Source: Ruminococcus sp.
Lineage (GTDB): Bacteria; Bacillota; Clostridia; Lachnospirales; Lachnospiraceae
DNA length: 37,098 bases
Direction of reading: 5' to 3'
Assembly (NCBI GenBank): GCA_020024635.1
Contig: JAHHTL010000021.1
Location: forward strand, 1-37,098
Below, piece after piece: positions 8,382-17,821 of this stretch. Every line of letters starts with the position of its first letter. Within the stretch, counting starts at the first letter, position 1. A program made the position numbers and the translations under genes. The notes under the pieces are model-generated. The model was given only the letters and a program-made list of their open reading frames with translations. It did not search any database and was not told where the DNA came from.

Positions 8382-10589
8382 ATGAAAGAAAATATGGAAA
8401 TGATATTTTGTGGGCCCATTGAAAAATGGGATGAGGCGATTGCACTTGGAAATGGAAAGCTTGGATGCCTTATATGGGGAAAGCCACACAGTTTAAGGTT
8501 TAGTTTGGATCGACCAGATATATGGGATCGAACCGTGCCTTGTCATACAGAGGACGATGATTTTACCTACCAACATTTAGTAAAATTAGCCCATGAAAAA
8601 AATACAGATAAAATCCGTGAGATCTTTGATGCGCCGTATCAATATCCAGTTCCTACAAAGCTTCCGGCTGGTAAGCTTTTGTTTAGAGCAGAAGGGGAAA
8701 CAAAAATTTCGAGTATCCTACATTTAGACACTGCAGAGGCATATATTACCATAGGTGAGGGGATTCACAAAATGAAAATCCGTACCATGTGCCATGCGGT
8801 GACAGGAACGGGAATGATCAGGACGGAGGCAGATGCCTCTGTCCTTTCTGTTTGCCTTGAAAATCCAAAGTTTGGTGCAAGTAAGCAAAAGGTAGGAACA
8901 TATGATCCGGAGCAAAGAACAATCTCACAGGGTAGTTTAGAACAGCTGCAGTATCCACTTCCAGAAAAAGGACAAAGAGAAGAAGGAGAGGTAAAGCTTC
9001 GTTGGTTTACTCAGCAAGTGGATCAAACCTTTTCTTATGGAATTGTGCTGGGAGAAAAAATGTGGGAAAAGGGTACGGATTATTTTTATCGGATCCTTTC
9101 TTCTAAAGACGGGGAGGATTGGTTAGAAGAAGGGATACATCTTCTAGTAAAACAGTTAAATCATGGGTACGAATATTGGGTAGATTCCCATGTAGAGTGG
9201 TGGAGAAACTATTGGGGCAAAAGTGAAATTTCTCTTCCGGATCCATGGATGCAAAAGCAATGGTATCTTGCAAATTATTTATTTGCGTCTTGTTCAAGGA
9301 AAGGTGGATATCCAATGTCTTTGCAAGGGGTGTGGACAGCAGACGATGGCAACCTTCCACCATGGAAAGGAGATTATCACAACGATCTGAATACACAACT
9401 TAGTTATACCCATTTTTTTAAGGCGGATCACCTAGAAGAAGGAGAGGCGTTTTTAGATTTTCTATGGGATTTGAAAGAGGAAGCCGGGGTATTCGCAAAG
9501 AAATTTTATGGGACAGAAGGAATTTGTTTGCCTGGAGTTATGACCATTGACGGAAAGCCTTTGGGAGGTTGGCCGATGTACTCCCTTTCTCCGGTACAGC
9601 AGATTTGGTTGTGTAAAAGTTTTGATGATTATTATAGGTATACGGCAGATAAAGAATTTCTTGAAAATCGAGCTTGGATTTATTTTAAAGAAACGGCAAA
9701 ATGTATTACTGCATTATTGATGGAAGTGGATGGAAAATATTATCTTCCAGTATCAAGTTCGCCCGAAATTCATGATGATGAAACGCAGGCATGGGTTACT
9801 GCAAATAGTAATTATGATTTGGCATTGTTACGATATTTGTATGAAACATTATGTATTTATGCGAAACGATTGGGGAAAAGCGAAGAGAACTATTATGAAG
9901 ATATTTTAAGTAAACTTCCTGATTTTTCGGTAGATGATCGAAAGGTATTAATGATTTCTCCAGATGAAATATTACAGGAGTCCCATCGACATTTGTCCAA
10001 TGCAATGCCGATTTGTCCATTGAATCAAATTACATATGAAAAGGAAGAAGATAAAAAGATTATTGATGCGGTGATTTTGGATTATGAGCGACTTGGAACA
10101 GGAATGTGGGTAGGATTTTCTTTTGCGTGGATGGCTCATCTTTATGCAATTGCAGAAAATGGAGAAGGAGCGGCAGAGCAACTTCGAATTTTTTGGGAAA
10201 GTTTTTGTTCCCCAAATGGATTTCATCTAAATGGGGATTATAAAAAACGGGGATACACTACCTTTCATTACCGTCCATTTACGTTGGAAGCAAATATGTT
10301 TGCGGCAGATGGACTGCAAGAAATGTTGATGCAAATGTCAAATGGAAAATTGAAGTTATTTCCAGCAATTCCAGAGAAATGGAAACATGGTAAAGTTGAA
10401 TTTTCCGGATTTAGAGGCGAGCGTGGAATTAAGGTGACAGCAAAAACTGAGAATATGAAGATGACATATCTTGAAATTTGTTCAAAAGAAGATCAGGAAA
10501 TCCTTGTTAAATGTCTGAAATCACAAACATATACGAAAGTAGAACTTAAAAAAGGAAAAAATATTGTTTTTCCAGAGGATTTGATTTAA
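8382..10589 (+). CDS. GH95-like glycoside hydrolase, probably cytoplasmic
   Basis: A 735-residue enzyme. ATG 8382 is chosen because AGGAAAAG precedes it, while the upstream in-frame start at 8328 lies inside the 59-aa gene. The N-terminal domain has the GH95 pattern EAIALGNGKLGCLIWG. An alpha/alpha barrel follows, with NLPPWKGDYHNDLNTQ (Asp335, Asn337) where GH95 enzymes bind substrate, and SSPEIHDD with Glu462 at the expected general-acid position. The segment that usually reads QIDGNFG reads TLEANMF (Glu636, Asn638), so the usual base-side Asp is replaced. GH95 covers alpha-L-fucosidases and alpha-L-galactosidases. There is no signal peptide, so it should act on imported oligosaccharides. 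Exact substrate unknown. Confidence 0.8.
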   Translation: MKENMEMIFCGPIEKWDEAIALGNGKLGCLIWGKPHSLRFSLDRPDIWDRTVPCHTEDDDFTYQHLVKLAHEKNTDKIREIFDAPYQYPVPTKLPAGKLLFRAEGETKISSILHLDTAEAYITIGEGIHKMKIRTMCHAVTGTGMIRTEADASVLSVCLENPKFGASKQKVGTYDPEQRTISQGSLEQLQYPLPEKGQREEGEVKLRWFTQQVDQTFSYGIVLGEKMWEKGTDYFYRILSSKDGEDWLEEGIHLLVKQLNHGYEYWVDSHVEWWRNYWGKSEISLPDPWMQKQWYLANYLFASCSRKGGYPMSLQGVWTADDGNLPPWKGDYHNDLNTQLSYTHFFKADHLEEGEAFLDFLWDLKEEAGVFAKKFYGTEGICLPGVMTIDGKPLGGWPMYSLSPVQQIWLCKSFDDYYRYTADKEFLENRAWIYFKETAKCITALLMEVDGKYYLPVSSSPEIHDDETQAWVTANSNYDLALLRYLYETLCIYAKRLGKSEENYYEDILSKLPDFSVDDRKVLMISPDEILQESHRHLSNAMPICPLNQITYEKEEDKKIIDAVILDYERLGTGMWVGFSFAWMAHLYAIAENGEGAAEQLRIFWESFCSPNGFHLNGDYKKRGYTTFHYRPFTLEANMFAADGLQEMLMQMSNGKLKLFPAIPEKWKHGKVEFSGFRGERGIKVTAKTENMKMTYLEICSKEDQEILVKCLKSQTYTKVELKKGKNIVFPEDLI

Positions 10590-10624
10590 ACTAAAGGAGA
10601 AAATGATAGATTGAGGAAAGGTTC

Positions 10625-11293
10625 ATGCATAATATGAATAATAGAAATGTAAATTATCAAAAGGCGTTGGATAAGTTCCTTGAAACCTTAAAAGATAAAA
10701 AAGAAATCCCAAGGCTTCTTTTGCATAGTTGTTGTGCGCCCTGCAGTAGTTACGTGTTGGAATATCTTTCAAATTATTTTGAAATCACTGTTTTTTACTA
10801 TAATCCAAATGTTTTCCCGGAACGAGAGTATACAAAAAGATTGCTGGAGCAGCAAATGTTAATCGCAGATATGAAGTTTAAATATCCCGTATCGTTTATA
10901 GCAGGACCTTATGATCGAGAGAAATTTCATCAGATGGCGAAAGGATTGGAGCATATAAAAGAAGGCGGTGAGCGTTGTTTTAAGTGTTATGAACTTCGCC
11001 TAAAAGAAGCGGCAGAGATTGCTTTAGCGGGAGAATTTGATTATTTTGCTACAACTCTTTCCATCAGCCCACTTAAAAATGCGGATAAATTAAACCAGAT
11101 CGGTATGGAATTAGAAGAGAAATATCATGTAAAATATCTACAGACGGATTTTAAAAAGAAAAATGGGTATAAACGTTCCATAGAGTTGTCCAATCAGTAT
11201 GGGTTGTACAGACAAGATTATTGTGGATGTGAATATTCTTATAAAGAAAGACAAGAACAGAAAAACAAAATGTTTAAAAAGAATCGACAGTAA
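10625..11293 (+). CDS. queH: Epoxyqueuosine reductase QueH
   Basis: A 222-residue member of the QueH (DUF208) family, which reduces epoxyqueuosine to queuosine in tRNA and replaces the unrelated QueG. Visible signatures are LLLHSCCAPCSSYVLEYL near the N-terminus, GERCFKCYELRL, ATTLSISPLKNADKLNQIG and DYCGCEYS; the paired cysteines are those that bind iron-sulfur and metal in this family. GAGGAAAGG precedes the ATG. It stands 35 bases after the glycosidase and may be read from that operon or from its own weak promoter. Another queuosine gene, queA, lies at 24496. Confidence 0.93.
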   Translation: MHNMNNRNVNYQKALDKFLETLKDKKEIPRLLLHSCCAPCSSYVLEYLSNYFEITVFYYNPNVFPEREYTKRLLEQQMLIADMKFKYPVSFIAGPYDREKFHQMAKGLEHIKEGGERCFKCYELRLKEAAEIALAGEFDYFATTLSISPLKNADKLNQIGMELEEKYHVKYLQTDFKKKNGYKRSIELSNQYGLYRQDYCGCEYSYKERQEQKNKMFKKNRQ

Positions 11294-11309
11294 ATTGTTG
11301 ATTCTTTTT
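11276..11309 (+). terminator. Rho-independent terminator of queH
   Basis: AAAAAGAATC (11276-11285) pairs with GATTCTTTTT (11300-11309), and four inner pairs including one G-U extend the stem. The hairpin includes the last codons and the stop of queH, and ends in a T-rich tract. Confidence 0.75.
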
Positions 11310-11379
11310 AATTTTGTCTAGACAGTAACACTTTAATGTGATAAACTAATCAGAAATGTATAAAAAGGAGATAGGAACG

Positions 11380-12465
11380 ATGGAGGAAAAGTTAAAAGTT
11401 GGAATTCTTGGAGCTACAGGAATGGTTGGACAAAGATTTATTTCATTATTAGAAAATCATCCTTGGTTTGAAGTAGTAACCGTAGCAGCAAGCCCAAGAT
11501 CCGCTGGAAAAACATATGAGGAAGCAGTAGGAGAGCGTTGGAAAATGGACACAGCCATGCCAGAGGCTGTAAAAAATAAAATTGTTTTAAATGTAAATGA
11601 AGTAGAAAAGGTTGCAGCTACCGTTGACTTCGTGTTTAGTGCGGTAGATATGTCAAAAGAAGAAATTCGTGCCATAGAAGAGCAATATGCAAAAACGGAA
11701 ACTCCTGTTGTTTCCAATAATAGTGCACATCGATGGACGCCGGATGTTCCGATGGTTGTTCCGGAGATTAATGCAGATCATTTTGAGGTGATCAAAGATC
11801 AGAAAAAGCGTCTTGGTACAAAGAGAGGATTTATTGCGGTAAAGCCAAACTGCTCGATTCAAAGTTATGCTCCATGCCTTGCAGCTTGGAAGGAATTTGG
11901 ACCAAAAGAGGTGGTAGCAACTACATATCAAGCGATTTCTGGCGCAGGAAAAACATTTAAAGATTGGCCAGAGATGGTTGGAAATGTGATTCCATTTATT
12001 GGCGGAGAAGAAGAAAAAAGCGAACAAGAACCATTAAGGGTTCTTGGAAAAGTAGAAAATGGTGTGATCGTAAAGGCGGAGTTTCCAAAGATTACATGTC
12101 AATGTGTACGTGTGCCGGTATTAAATGGCCACACAGCAGCAGTATTTATAAATTTTGAAAAGAAGCCAACCAAAGAGCAGTTGATTGAAAAATTAGTTCA
12201 TTTTAAAGGATTTCCACAAGAGGAAAACCTTCCAAGTGCTCCAAAGCAGTTTATTCAGTATTTAGAAGAAGAAAATCGTCCTCAGGTTACACAAGATGTA
12301 GAGTTTGAAAATGGAATGGGAGTTTCTATAGGACGTTTAAGAGAAGATAGTATGTTTGATTATAAATTTATTGGGCTTTCTCACAATACAGTTCGTGGAG
12401 CAGCAGGAGGTGCAGTGCTTTGCGCGGAAGCATTAACTGCAAAAGGATATATTCAAAAAAAATAG
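11380..12465 (+). CDS. asd: Aspartate-semialdehyde dehydrogenase
   Basis: A 361-residue enzyme that reduces aspartyl phosphate to aspartate semialdehyde with NADPH, the branch point to lysine, methionine and threonine. The nucleotide loop GATGMVG is at 11-17 and the catalytic cysteine is Cys158 in PNCSIQSYAP, the archaeal/fungal-type form. ATG 11380 is preferred over the in-frame ATG 11356 because AAGGAG stands directly before it and the usual N-terminus KLKVGILGATG follows. A NhaC-type transporter gene follows 40 bases later and thrC shortly after, giving a threonine-biosynthesis neighbourhood. Confidence 0.95.
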   Translation: MEEKLKVGILGATGMVGQRFISLLENHPWFEVVTVAASPRSAGKTYEEAVGERWKMDTAMPEAVKNKIVLNVNEVEKVAATVDFVFSAVDMSKEEIRAIEEQYAKTETPVVSNNSAHRWTPDVPMVVPEINADHFEVIKDQKKRLGTKRGFIAVKPNCSIQSYAPCLAAWKEFGPKEVVATTYQAISGAGKTFKDWPEMVGNVIPFIGGEEEKSEQEPLRVLGKVENGVIVKAEFPKITCQCVRVPVLNGHTAAVFINFEKKPTKEQLIEKLVHFKGFPQEENLPSAPKQFIQYLEEENRPQVTQDVEFENGMGVSIGRLREDSMFDYKFIGLSHNTVRGAAGGAVLCAEALTAKGYIQKK

Positions 12466-12505
12466 AATGGTATATGGAGAGTCATGTATACTTAGGAGGA
12501 AAGAG

Positions 12506-13789
12506 ATGGTAGAACAACAGACAAAAGGAAGAGCAATTGCGCTATTGCCAATTGGGGTGTTTCTGGTGATTTTTTTAGGAGCAGGGATTATTACAAAAGA
12601 TTTCTACGCGATGCCTGCTATTGTTGGATTTTTGATTGCGCTGTTTGTAGCATTTTTACAAAATAGAGAGCTTACGTTTGCAGAAAAGATTAAAGTGATT
12701 GCGAAAGGAGCAGGAGATGAAAATATCATTACGATGCTTTTGATCTTCTTATGTGCCGGTGGATTTTCAGGCGCTGTTACAGCGGCAGGAGGGGTGGAAA
12801 GTACCGTTAATTTTGGACTTTCCATCTTACCGGCAAAGGTTGCAGTGGTAGGATTATTTGTGATTGGATGTTTTATTTCCATTTCGATGGGGACTTCCAT
12901 GGGAACGATTGCAGCGCTTGCTCCGATTGCAGTTGGAATTTCAGAACAAACAGGATTTTCTGTGGCAATTTGTATTGCTGCAGTTGTGTGTGGCGCTATG
13001 TTTGGAGATAATCTTTCTATGATATCAGATACGACAATTGCTGCGGTAAAAACACAAGGTTGTGAGATGAAGGACAAGTTTAAAGCCAATTTTTTAATCG
13101 TACTTCCAGCCGCAATTATAACCATTCTTATTTTCCTGTTTATTACACGAAATTTGGAAGTTCAGATAGGAAACGACCTTCCATACAATTTGTGGAAAGT
13201 GATTCCATACCTTGTTGTACTTGTTGGAGCATTGGCAGGAATTAATGTGTTTTTGGTTCTTATTGCCGGAACAACGATTTCTTTGATCGTTGGGGTGACG
13301 ACTGGAAGTATTGCAGTGGGAGAGATTTTCAATGTGGTCGGAAATGGTGTAACCTCGATGTATGATATCACTGTCATCTCAATCATTGTGGCATGCATCG
13401 TATCCCTTGTGAAAGAGTATGGTGGTATTGCGTTTATTTTGGACATTATAAAAAAAAGAATCAAAGGGAAAAGAGGAGGAGAATTTGGTATTGCAGTGCT
13501 TTCTCTTTTGGTAGATCTTTGTACAGCAAATAATACAGTTGCAATTGTTATGGCGGGACCAATTGCAAAAGAAATCAGTGATGAATTTGAAATTTCTCCA
13601 AAACGTTCTGCATCTTTACTTGACATTTTCACATCGGTTGGTCAAGGAATGATTCCATATGGAGCACAGCTGCTTTCCGCAGCCAGTCTAACGGGGTTGA
13701 CTCCATTTGTGATTATGCCCTATTTGTTTTACCCAATGCTAATGGCTATGAGTGGATTTCTTTATATTTTTTTCCGAAAAAAGAAGTAA
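12506..13789 (+). CDS. NhaC-family Na+/H+ antiporter-type transporter
   Basis: A 427-residue polytopic membrane protein of the NhaC superfamily with about ten hydrophobic segments. Typical phrases are MGTSMGTIAALAPIAVGIS and CGAMFGDNLSMISDTTIAA, the family's conserved discontinuous-helix region. The start at ATG 12506 has AGGAGGAAAG before it. Annotated relatives include sodium/proton antiporters, and some are thought to move amino acids such as methionine or lysine. The position between asd and thrC favours an amino-acid-linked role, but the substrate is unproven. Confidence 0.88.
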   Translation: MVEQQTKGRAIALLPIGVFLVIFLGAGIITKDFYAMPAIVGFLIALFVAFLQNRELTFAEKIKVIAKGAGDENIITMLLIFLCAGGFSGAVTAAGGVESTVNFGLSILPAKVAVVGLFVIGCFISISMGTSMGTIAALAPIAVGISEQTGFSVAICIAAVVCGAMFGDNLSMISDTTIAAVKTQGCEMKDKFKANFLIVLPAAIITILIFLFITRNLEVQIGNDLPYNLWKVIPYLVVLVGALAGINVFLVLIAGTTISLIVGVTTGSIAVGEIFNVVGNGVTSMYDITVISIIVACIVSLVKEYGGIAFILDIIKKRIKGKRGGEFGIAVLSLLVDLCTANNTVAIVMAGPIAKEISDEFEISPKRSASLLDIFTSVGQGMIPYGAQLLSAASLTGLTPFVIMPYLFYPMLMAMSGFLYIFFRKKK

Positions 13790-13810
13790 ACCAGTGTCCT
13801 GGCGATAAAG

Positions 13811-13839
13811 TTGAATAAAAAATACACATATGTTATAAT
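13811..13839 (+). promoter_or_regulatory. Promoter of thrC
   Basis: TTGAAT (13811-13816) and TATAAT (13834-13839) are 17 bases apart, and TG stands one base before the -10, forming an extended -10. The thrC ATG is 34 bases downstream. thrC can therefore be expressed separately from asd. Confidence 0.8.
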
Positions 13840-13872
13840 TTCTAGCAGAAATCAGAAAAAGAGGTCGATATC

Positions 13873-15366
13873 ATGAACTTACTGTATAAAAGTACACGGA
13901 ATGCATCCCTAAGTGTAACAGCCTCTGAGGCTATTTTGAAAGGTCTTGCTGAAGATGGTGGGCTGTTTGTTCCAGAATTTATTCCGCAATTGGATATTTC
14001 TATGGAAGAATTAAAAGAAAAATCCTATCAGGAAATCGCATATATTGTGATGAAACAGTTTTTTACAGATTTTACAGAAGAAGAGTTGAAAGATTGTATT
14101 AAAAGTGCATACGATGAAAAATTTGATACAGAAGAAATTGCTCCACTTGTGAAAATTGGTGACACCTATCATCTGGAGTTGTTTCACGGAGCTACGATTG
14201 CATTTAAAGATATGGCATTGTCTATCCTTCCACATCTTCTTACTACGTCTGCAAAGAAAAATCATGTAACCAAGGAGATTGTAATTTTAACGGCTACATC
14301 AGGGGACACGGGAAAGGCAGCCATGGCAGGTTTTCAAGATGTACCGGGAACTAAAATAATTGTGTTTTACCCAAAAGGTGGGGTTAGTCCTGTACAGGAA
14401 CGACAGATGGTTACGCAAAAGGGAAACAACACAGCAGTTGTTGCGCTCCATGGTAATTTCGATCACGCACAAAGTGGGGTAAAGGCCTTGTTTGAGGATC
14501 GGCAATTGCAAGAAAAACTGGCACAGTCAGGATATCAATTTTCTTCTGCAAATTCGATCAATATTGGAAGGTTGATTCCGCAGGTAGTGTATTACGTTTA
14601 TGCATATGCAAAGCTTTTGAAACACCAGCAGATTACGGCAGGAGAAAAAATAAATGTGACAGTCCCAACAGGAAATTTTGGGAACATTCTTGCGGCATAT
14701 TATGCAAAAGAAATGGGAGTTCCGATTAAAAAGTTGCTATGTGCTTCCAATGAAAATAAGGTACTTTATGATTTCTTCGAGACAGGAACCTATGATAAAA
14801 ACCGGGAATTTATATTGACCTCATCCCCGTCCATGGATATTTTGGTTTCCAGTAATTTAGAACGGTTAATTTATGCAATCTCAGGACAGGATGCGCAAAT
14901 GACTGCAAAATGTATGGACCAATTAAAACAGAAGGGTGTTTACGAAATCACTCCGGAAATGAGAGAGAGACTTTCCGATTTTATCGGTGGTTATGCCACA
15001 GAATATGAGACTGCAAAAATGATTTGTGATACATATAGAGCGACTGGATATGTCATGGATCCTCATACTGCGGTAGCAGCATATGTGTGTAAAAGTTATC
15101 AAGAGAAGAGGGATGATCTTGCGAAAGAACTGGTAGTATCTACAGCAAGTCCTTATAAGTTTTTGAAAAGTGTAATGACAGCAATTGATGAGAAGTATCA
15201 GACAATGGATGAATTTGATTTAATTGAAGAGTTACATAAAAAATCAGGTACGCCTGTTCCGATGGCGGTTTCAGAAATAAAGAATGCCAAGATTCGTCAT
15301 AGAAGAGAATGTGATGTAAAGGATATGGAAAAAACAGTGCTTGATATTTTAGGAATTGAGGTATAA
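13873..15366 (+). CDS. thrC: Threonine synthase
   Basis: A 497-residue PLP enzyme converting O-phosphohomoserine to threonine. The PLP lysine is Lys112 in HGATIAFKDMALS, and TATSGDTGKAAMAGF and VPTGNFGNILAAYYAK are the phosphate-binding and active-site segments. The length and the N-terminal SASEAILKGLAEDGGLFVPE-like sequence identify the long bacterial/fungal class. AGAGG lies 9 bases before the ATG, and a strong promoter lies upstream. Confidence 0.96.
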   Translation: MNLLYKSTRNASLSVTASEAILKGLAEDGGLFVPEFIPQLDISMEELKEKSYQEIAYIVMKQFFTDFTEEELKDCIKSAYDEKFDTEEIAPLVKIGDTYHLELFHGATIAFKDMALSILPHLLTTSAKKNHVTKEIVILTATSGDTGKAAMAGFQDVPGTKIIVFYPKGGVSPVQERQMVTQKGNNTAVVALHGNFDHAQSGVKALFEDRQLQEKLAQSGYQFSSANSINIGRLIPQVVYYVYAYAKLLKHQQITAGEKINVTVPTGNFGNILAAYYAKEMGVPIKKLLCASNENKVLYDFFETGTYDKNREFILTSSPSMDILVSSNLERLIYAISGQDAQMTAKCMDQLKQKGVYEITPEMRERLSDFIGGYATEYETAKMICDTYRATGYVMDPHTAVAAYVCKSYQEKRDDLAKELVVSTASPYKFLKSVMTAIDEKYQTMDEFDLIEELHKKSGTPVPMAVSEIKNAKIRHRRECDVKDMEKTVLDILGIEV

Positions 15367-15369
15367 ATT

Positions 15370-15714
15370 ATGGACAATACATTTGGAATCTTTAGCCTAT
15401 TATTTTTTGGATGCGGAGTTTATGCAATTTATGCATGGGCAAAAATGAAAAAAGACGGTCATATTAATGAGACACTCCTTTTGGGCAAAAACTATTTTGA
15501 ATATACGTGTAAAGACAAGGAAATGTTCTTAAAAAAAGCACAACCAGCGGTTCTGACATTTGGAATAGTATCTGTGATTTATGGAGTAATAGATTTTGTT
15601 CATTATTATGTGATGCCGATTCAGATTTTAGATTACATAGCAATGGCATCTTTTTTAGCATGTATCGTGTGGTATATGGTTTACACAACAAAATTGAAAC
15701 GCGAGTTTTTTTAA
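15370..15714 (+). CDS. Small membrane protein of unknown function
   Basis: A 114-residue protein starting 4 bases after the thrC stop, so the two genes are co-transcribed and probably translationally coupled. Three hydrophobic segments are visible (about 5-22, 60-80 and 88-106), with a polar loop around residues 27-57 containing LLLGKNYFEYTCKDKE. No family was recognised. No separate ribosome binding site is clear beyond GAGG just before the thrC stop. Confidence 0.75.
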   Translation: MDNTFGIFSLLFFGCGVYAIYAWAKMKKDGHINETLLLGKNYFEYTCKDKEMFLKKAQPAVLTFGIVSVIYGVIDFVHYYVMPIQILDYIAMASFLACIVWYMVYTTKLKREFF

Positions 15715-15824
15715 AAGTTTAGAAAAAATTTAGAAAGAATCACCTAGTGAAAATTTTAACAAGAATGGTAAGGGAAAATTCATAATTTTCTCATATTCGC
15801 TTAAAAATGCACAATAAAAAGGTA

Positions 15825-15858
15825 AAAATGCAAGTTTGTTTCATCGAACTTGCATTTT
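15825..15858 (+). terminator. Terminator hairpin upstream of pckA
   Basis: AAAATGCAAGTT (15825-15836) pairs perfectly with AACTTGCATTTT (15847-15858), with two more inner pairs. The A-run and T-run ends fit a terminator for the thrC transcript. The rest of 15715-16000 shows AT-rich sequence, a weaker GAAAATT/AATTTTC hairpin near 15775, and the pckA promoter. Confidence 0.7.
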
Positions 15859-15935
15859 GTCTATCTAAGAGTTGAAAACTATAGAAAAATGTATAAGAAA
15901 TGAATAAAAGCGATACAAGTCTTTCAGCGAAAGTA

Positions 15936-15964
15936 TTGACTTTTATAATCAAATATGAGAAAAT
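15936..15964 (+). promoter_or_regulatory. Candidate pckA promoter
   Basis: TTGACT at 15936-15941 is followed 17 bases later by GAAAAT, while a better TATAAT at 15944-15949 lies too close to pair with that -35 and would need the weak CTTTCA-like box upstream. The start point is uncertain. The leader before the ATG at 16001 is short, with GGAGGA just upstream. Confidence 0.35.
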
Positions 15965-16000
15965 AAAGACAAATTTGGACTTAAGGAGGATGTTAAAACC

Positions 16001-17692
16001 ATGTCAACAAAAGCTTATTATCCAATTAGCGAAATTGGTAAAGGAAAACCAGGATTTTCAAAAACAAGATCTATTATTGAATCAGCATTTTATGGGAACA
16101 ACGTTGTTCCAGTTAACACATTAAAAGAAGCATACAACCTTGCAAAGAATTCACCAGGAACAATCGTTACAGATATGCCTGTATACAGAGGAGAGGAATT
16201 TGGATTAGACAAAGATGCAAAAGTTCTTCTGTTTAATGATGGTGCAATTACAGGACGTTATGCAGCAGCTCGCCGTGTTGCTGGTGAGCCAGGAGTAGAT
16301 TGCGAAAAATTAGATAAGGTTGCAATGGATGCCATTTATAGCGCTAGATACAAAAAAATGTATCATGCAACAGCATATGCAGGACTTGATCCTGAATTCA
16401 TGGTTAAAGTGCATCTTCTTATTCCGGAAGGGGAAGAAAACATCATGTACTCATGGATGCTCAACTTCCAGTATATGTCAGATGAGTATGTAAAGATGTA
16501 TAAGAATTCTAAACCAGTAGGAGATGGAAAAGAGCCTGATATTTATATTTTCTCTGATCCACAGTGGACACCGGTTGCACATCCAGGCGTTGATTACAGC
16601 TGTTTAAGTGACCCACAGACATTATGTTACTTCAACACAGAGACTAACTGTGCATGCATCCTTGGTATGAGATATTTTGGAGAGCACAAAAAAGGAACAC
16701 TTACAATGGTTTGGGCAATTGCAAACCGTAATGGATATGCTTCATGCCATGGTGGACAAAAAGAATACTTGCTTCCAGATGGAAGAAAATATGTTGCATC
16801 TGTTTATGGACTTTCTGGATCAGGAAAATCTACACTTACACATGCAAAACATGATGGAAAATATGAAATCAAAGTTCTTCATGATGACGCATTTATTATC
16901 AATACAGATACTTGTGCATCTGTTGCAATTGAGCCTACTTACTTTGATAAGACACAAGATTATCCAACAGGATGCCCAGACAATCAATATCTTTTAACAG
17001 CACAGAACTGTGCGGCTACATTAGATGAAGATGGAAAAGTTCAGCTTGTTACAGAGGATATCCGTAACGGGAATGGTCGTGCAATCAAATCTAAATTATG
17101 GTCACCAAACCGCGTAGATAAAATTGATGCACCAGTAAATGCAATTTTCTGGATTATGAAAGACCCAACAATTCCACCAGTAGTAAAATTAAAAGGTGCT
17201 GCACTTGCATCTGTTATGGGAGCTACTCTTGCAACAAAGAGATCTTCAGCAGAAAGACTTGCTCCTGGCGTGGATCCAAATAAGCTTGTTGTTGTACCAT
17301 ATGCAAACCCATTTAGAACATACCCACTTGTAAATGATTACGAGAAGTTCAAGAAATTGGTAGAAGAGAAGGATGTAGATTGCTATATCATTAATACTGG
17401 AGATTTCATGGGCAAGAAAGTTCAGCCAAAAGATACACTTGGTATCTTAGAAGCAATTGTTGAACAAAAAGCAGATTTCCATAAATGGGGACCATTCTCA
17501 GATATTGAAATTCTTGATTGGGAAGGATTTATTCCAAATATGGATGATGAGTCTTATGTATCTCAGTTAAAAGCTCGTATGAATGACCGTTTGGATGAAA
17601 TCAGAGAGTTTGGAGTGAAGAAAGAAGGATATGATAAACTTCCAGATGAAGCTCTTGACGCAATCCAGAAAGTTGTTAATGAATTAAACTAA
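16001..17692 (+). CDS. pckA: Phosphoenolpyruvate carboxykinase (ATP)
   Basis: A 563-residue enzyme interconverting oxaloacetate and phosphoenolpyruvate with ATP/ADP. The kinase-1a loop GLSGSGKST is at 270-278 and the metal-binding LHDDAF has Asp295 and Asp296. Further family segments are HPGVDYSC and YANPFRTYPL. It is somewhat longer than the common 530-540 residues of ATP-type enzymes. AAGGAGGATG lies before the ATG, the gene stands alone between two terminators, and codon use is noticeably regular (GCA, ACA, AAA), which suits high expression. In fermentative gut Clostridia it may fix CO2 toward oxaloacetate, an inference. Confidence 0.95.
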   Translation: MSTKAYYPISEIGKGKPGFSKTRSIIESAFYGNNVVPVNTLKEAYNLAKNSPGTIVTDMPVYRGEEFGLDKDAKVLLFNDGAITGRYAAARRVAGEPGVDCEKLDKVAMDAIYSARYKKMYHATAYAGLDPEFMVKVHLLIPEGEENIMYSWMLNFQYMSDEYVKMYKNSKPVGDGKEPDIYIFSDPQWTPVAHPGVDYSCLSDPQTLCYFNTETNCACILGMRYFGEHKKGTLTMVWAIANRNGYASCHGGQKEYLLPDGRKYVASVYGLSGSGKSTLTHAKHDGKYEIKVLHDDAFIINTDTCASVAIEPTYFDKTQDYPTGCPDNQYLLTAQNCAATLDEDGKVQLVTEDIRNGNGRAIKSKLWSPNRVDKIDAPVNAIFWIMKDPTIPPVVKLKGAALASVMGATLATKRSSAERLAPGVDPNKLVVVPYANPFRTYPLVNDYEKFKKLVEEKDVDCYIINTGDFMGKKVQPKDTLGILEAIVEQKADFHKWGPFSDIEILDWEGFIPNMDDESYVSQLKARMNDRLDEIREFGVKKEGYDKLPDEALDAIQKVVNELN

Positions 17693-17724
17693 TTATACTT
17701 AAAACGTATAAAAAGATAAAAAAA

Positions 17725-17776
17725 GAGGCTGTCACTTTAGCGAATACAATTTCGTAAAGTGGCAGCTCCTTTTTTT
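17725..17776 (+). terminator. Terminator of pckA
   Basis: GAGGCTGTCACTTTA (17725-17739) pairs with TAAAGTGGCAGCTCC (17755-17769), with two G-U pairs and one mismatch, followed by a run of eight T. A flanking A-run makes it likely to work on the minus strand too. Confidence 0.88.
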
Positions 17777-17821
17777 ATTTGCACAAAGCTTGAAACTCTC
17801 TCAAAAGATGTTTATTCTTTC

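Noticed and set aside
11310..11379. Lysine riboswitch or T-box before asd
   Set aside because: The gap between the queH terminator and asd is about 70 bases, too short for either, with no matching motifs.
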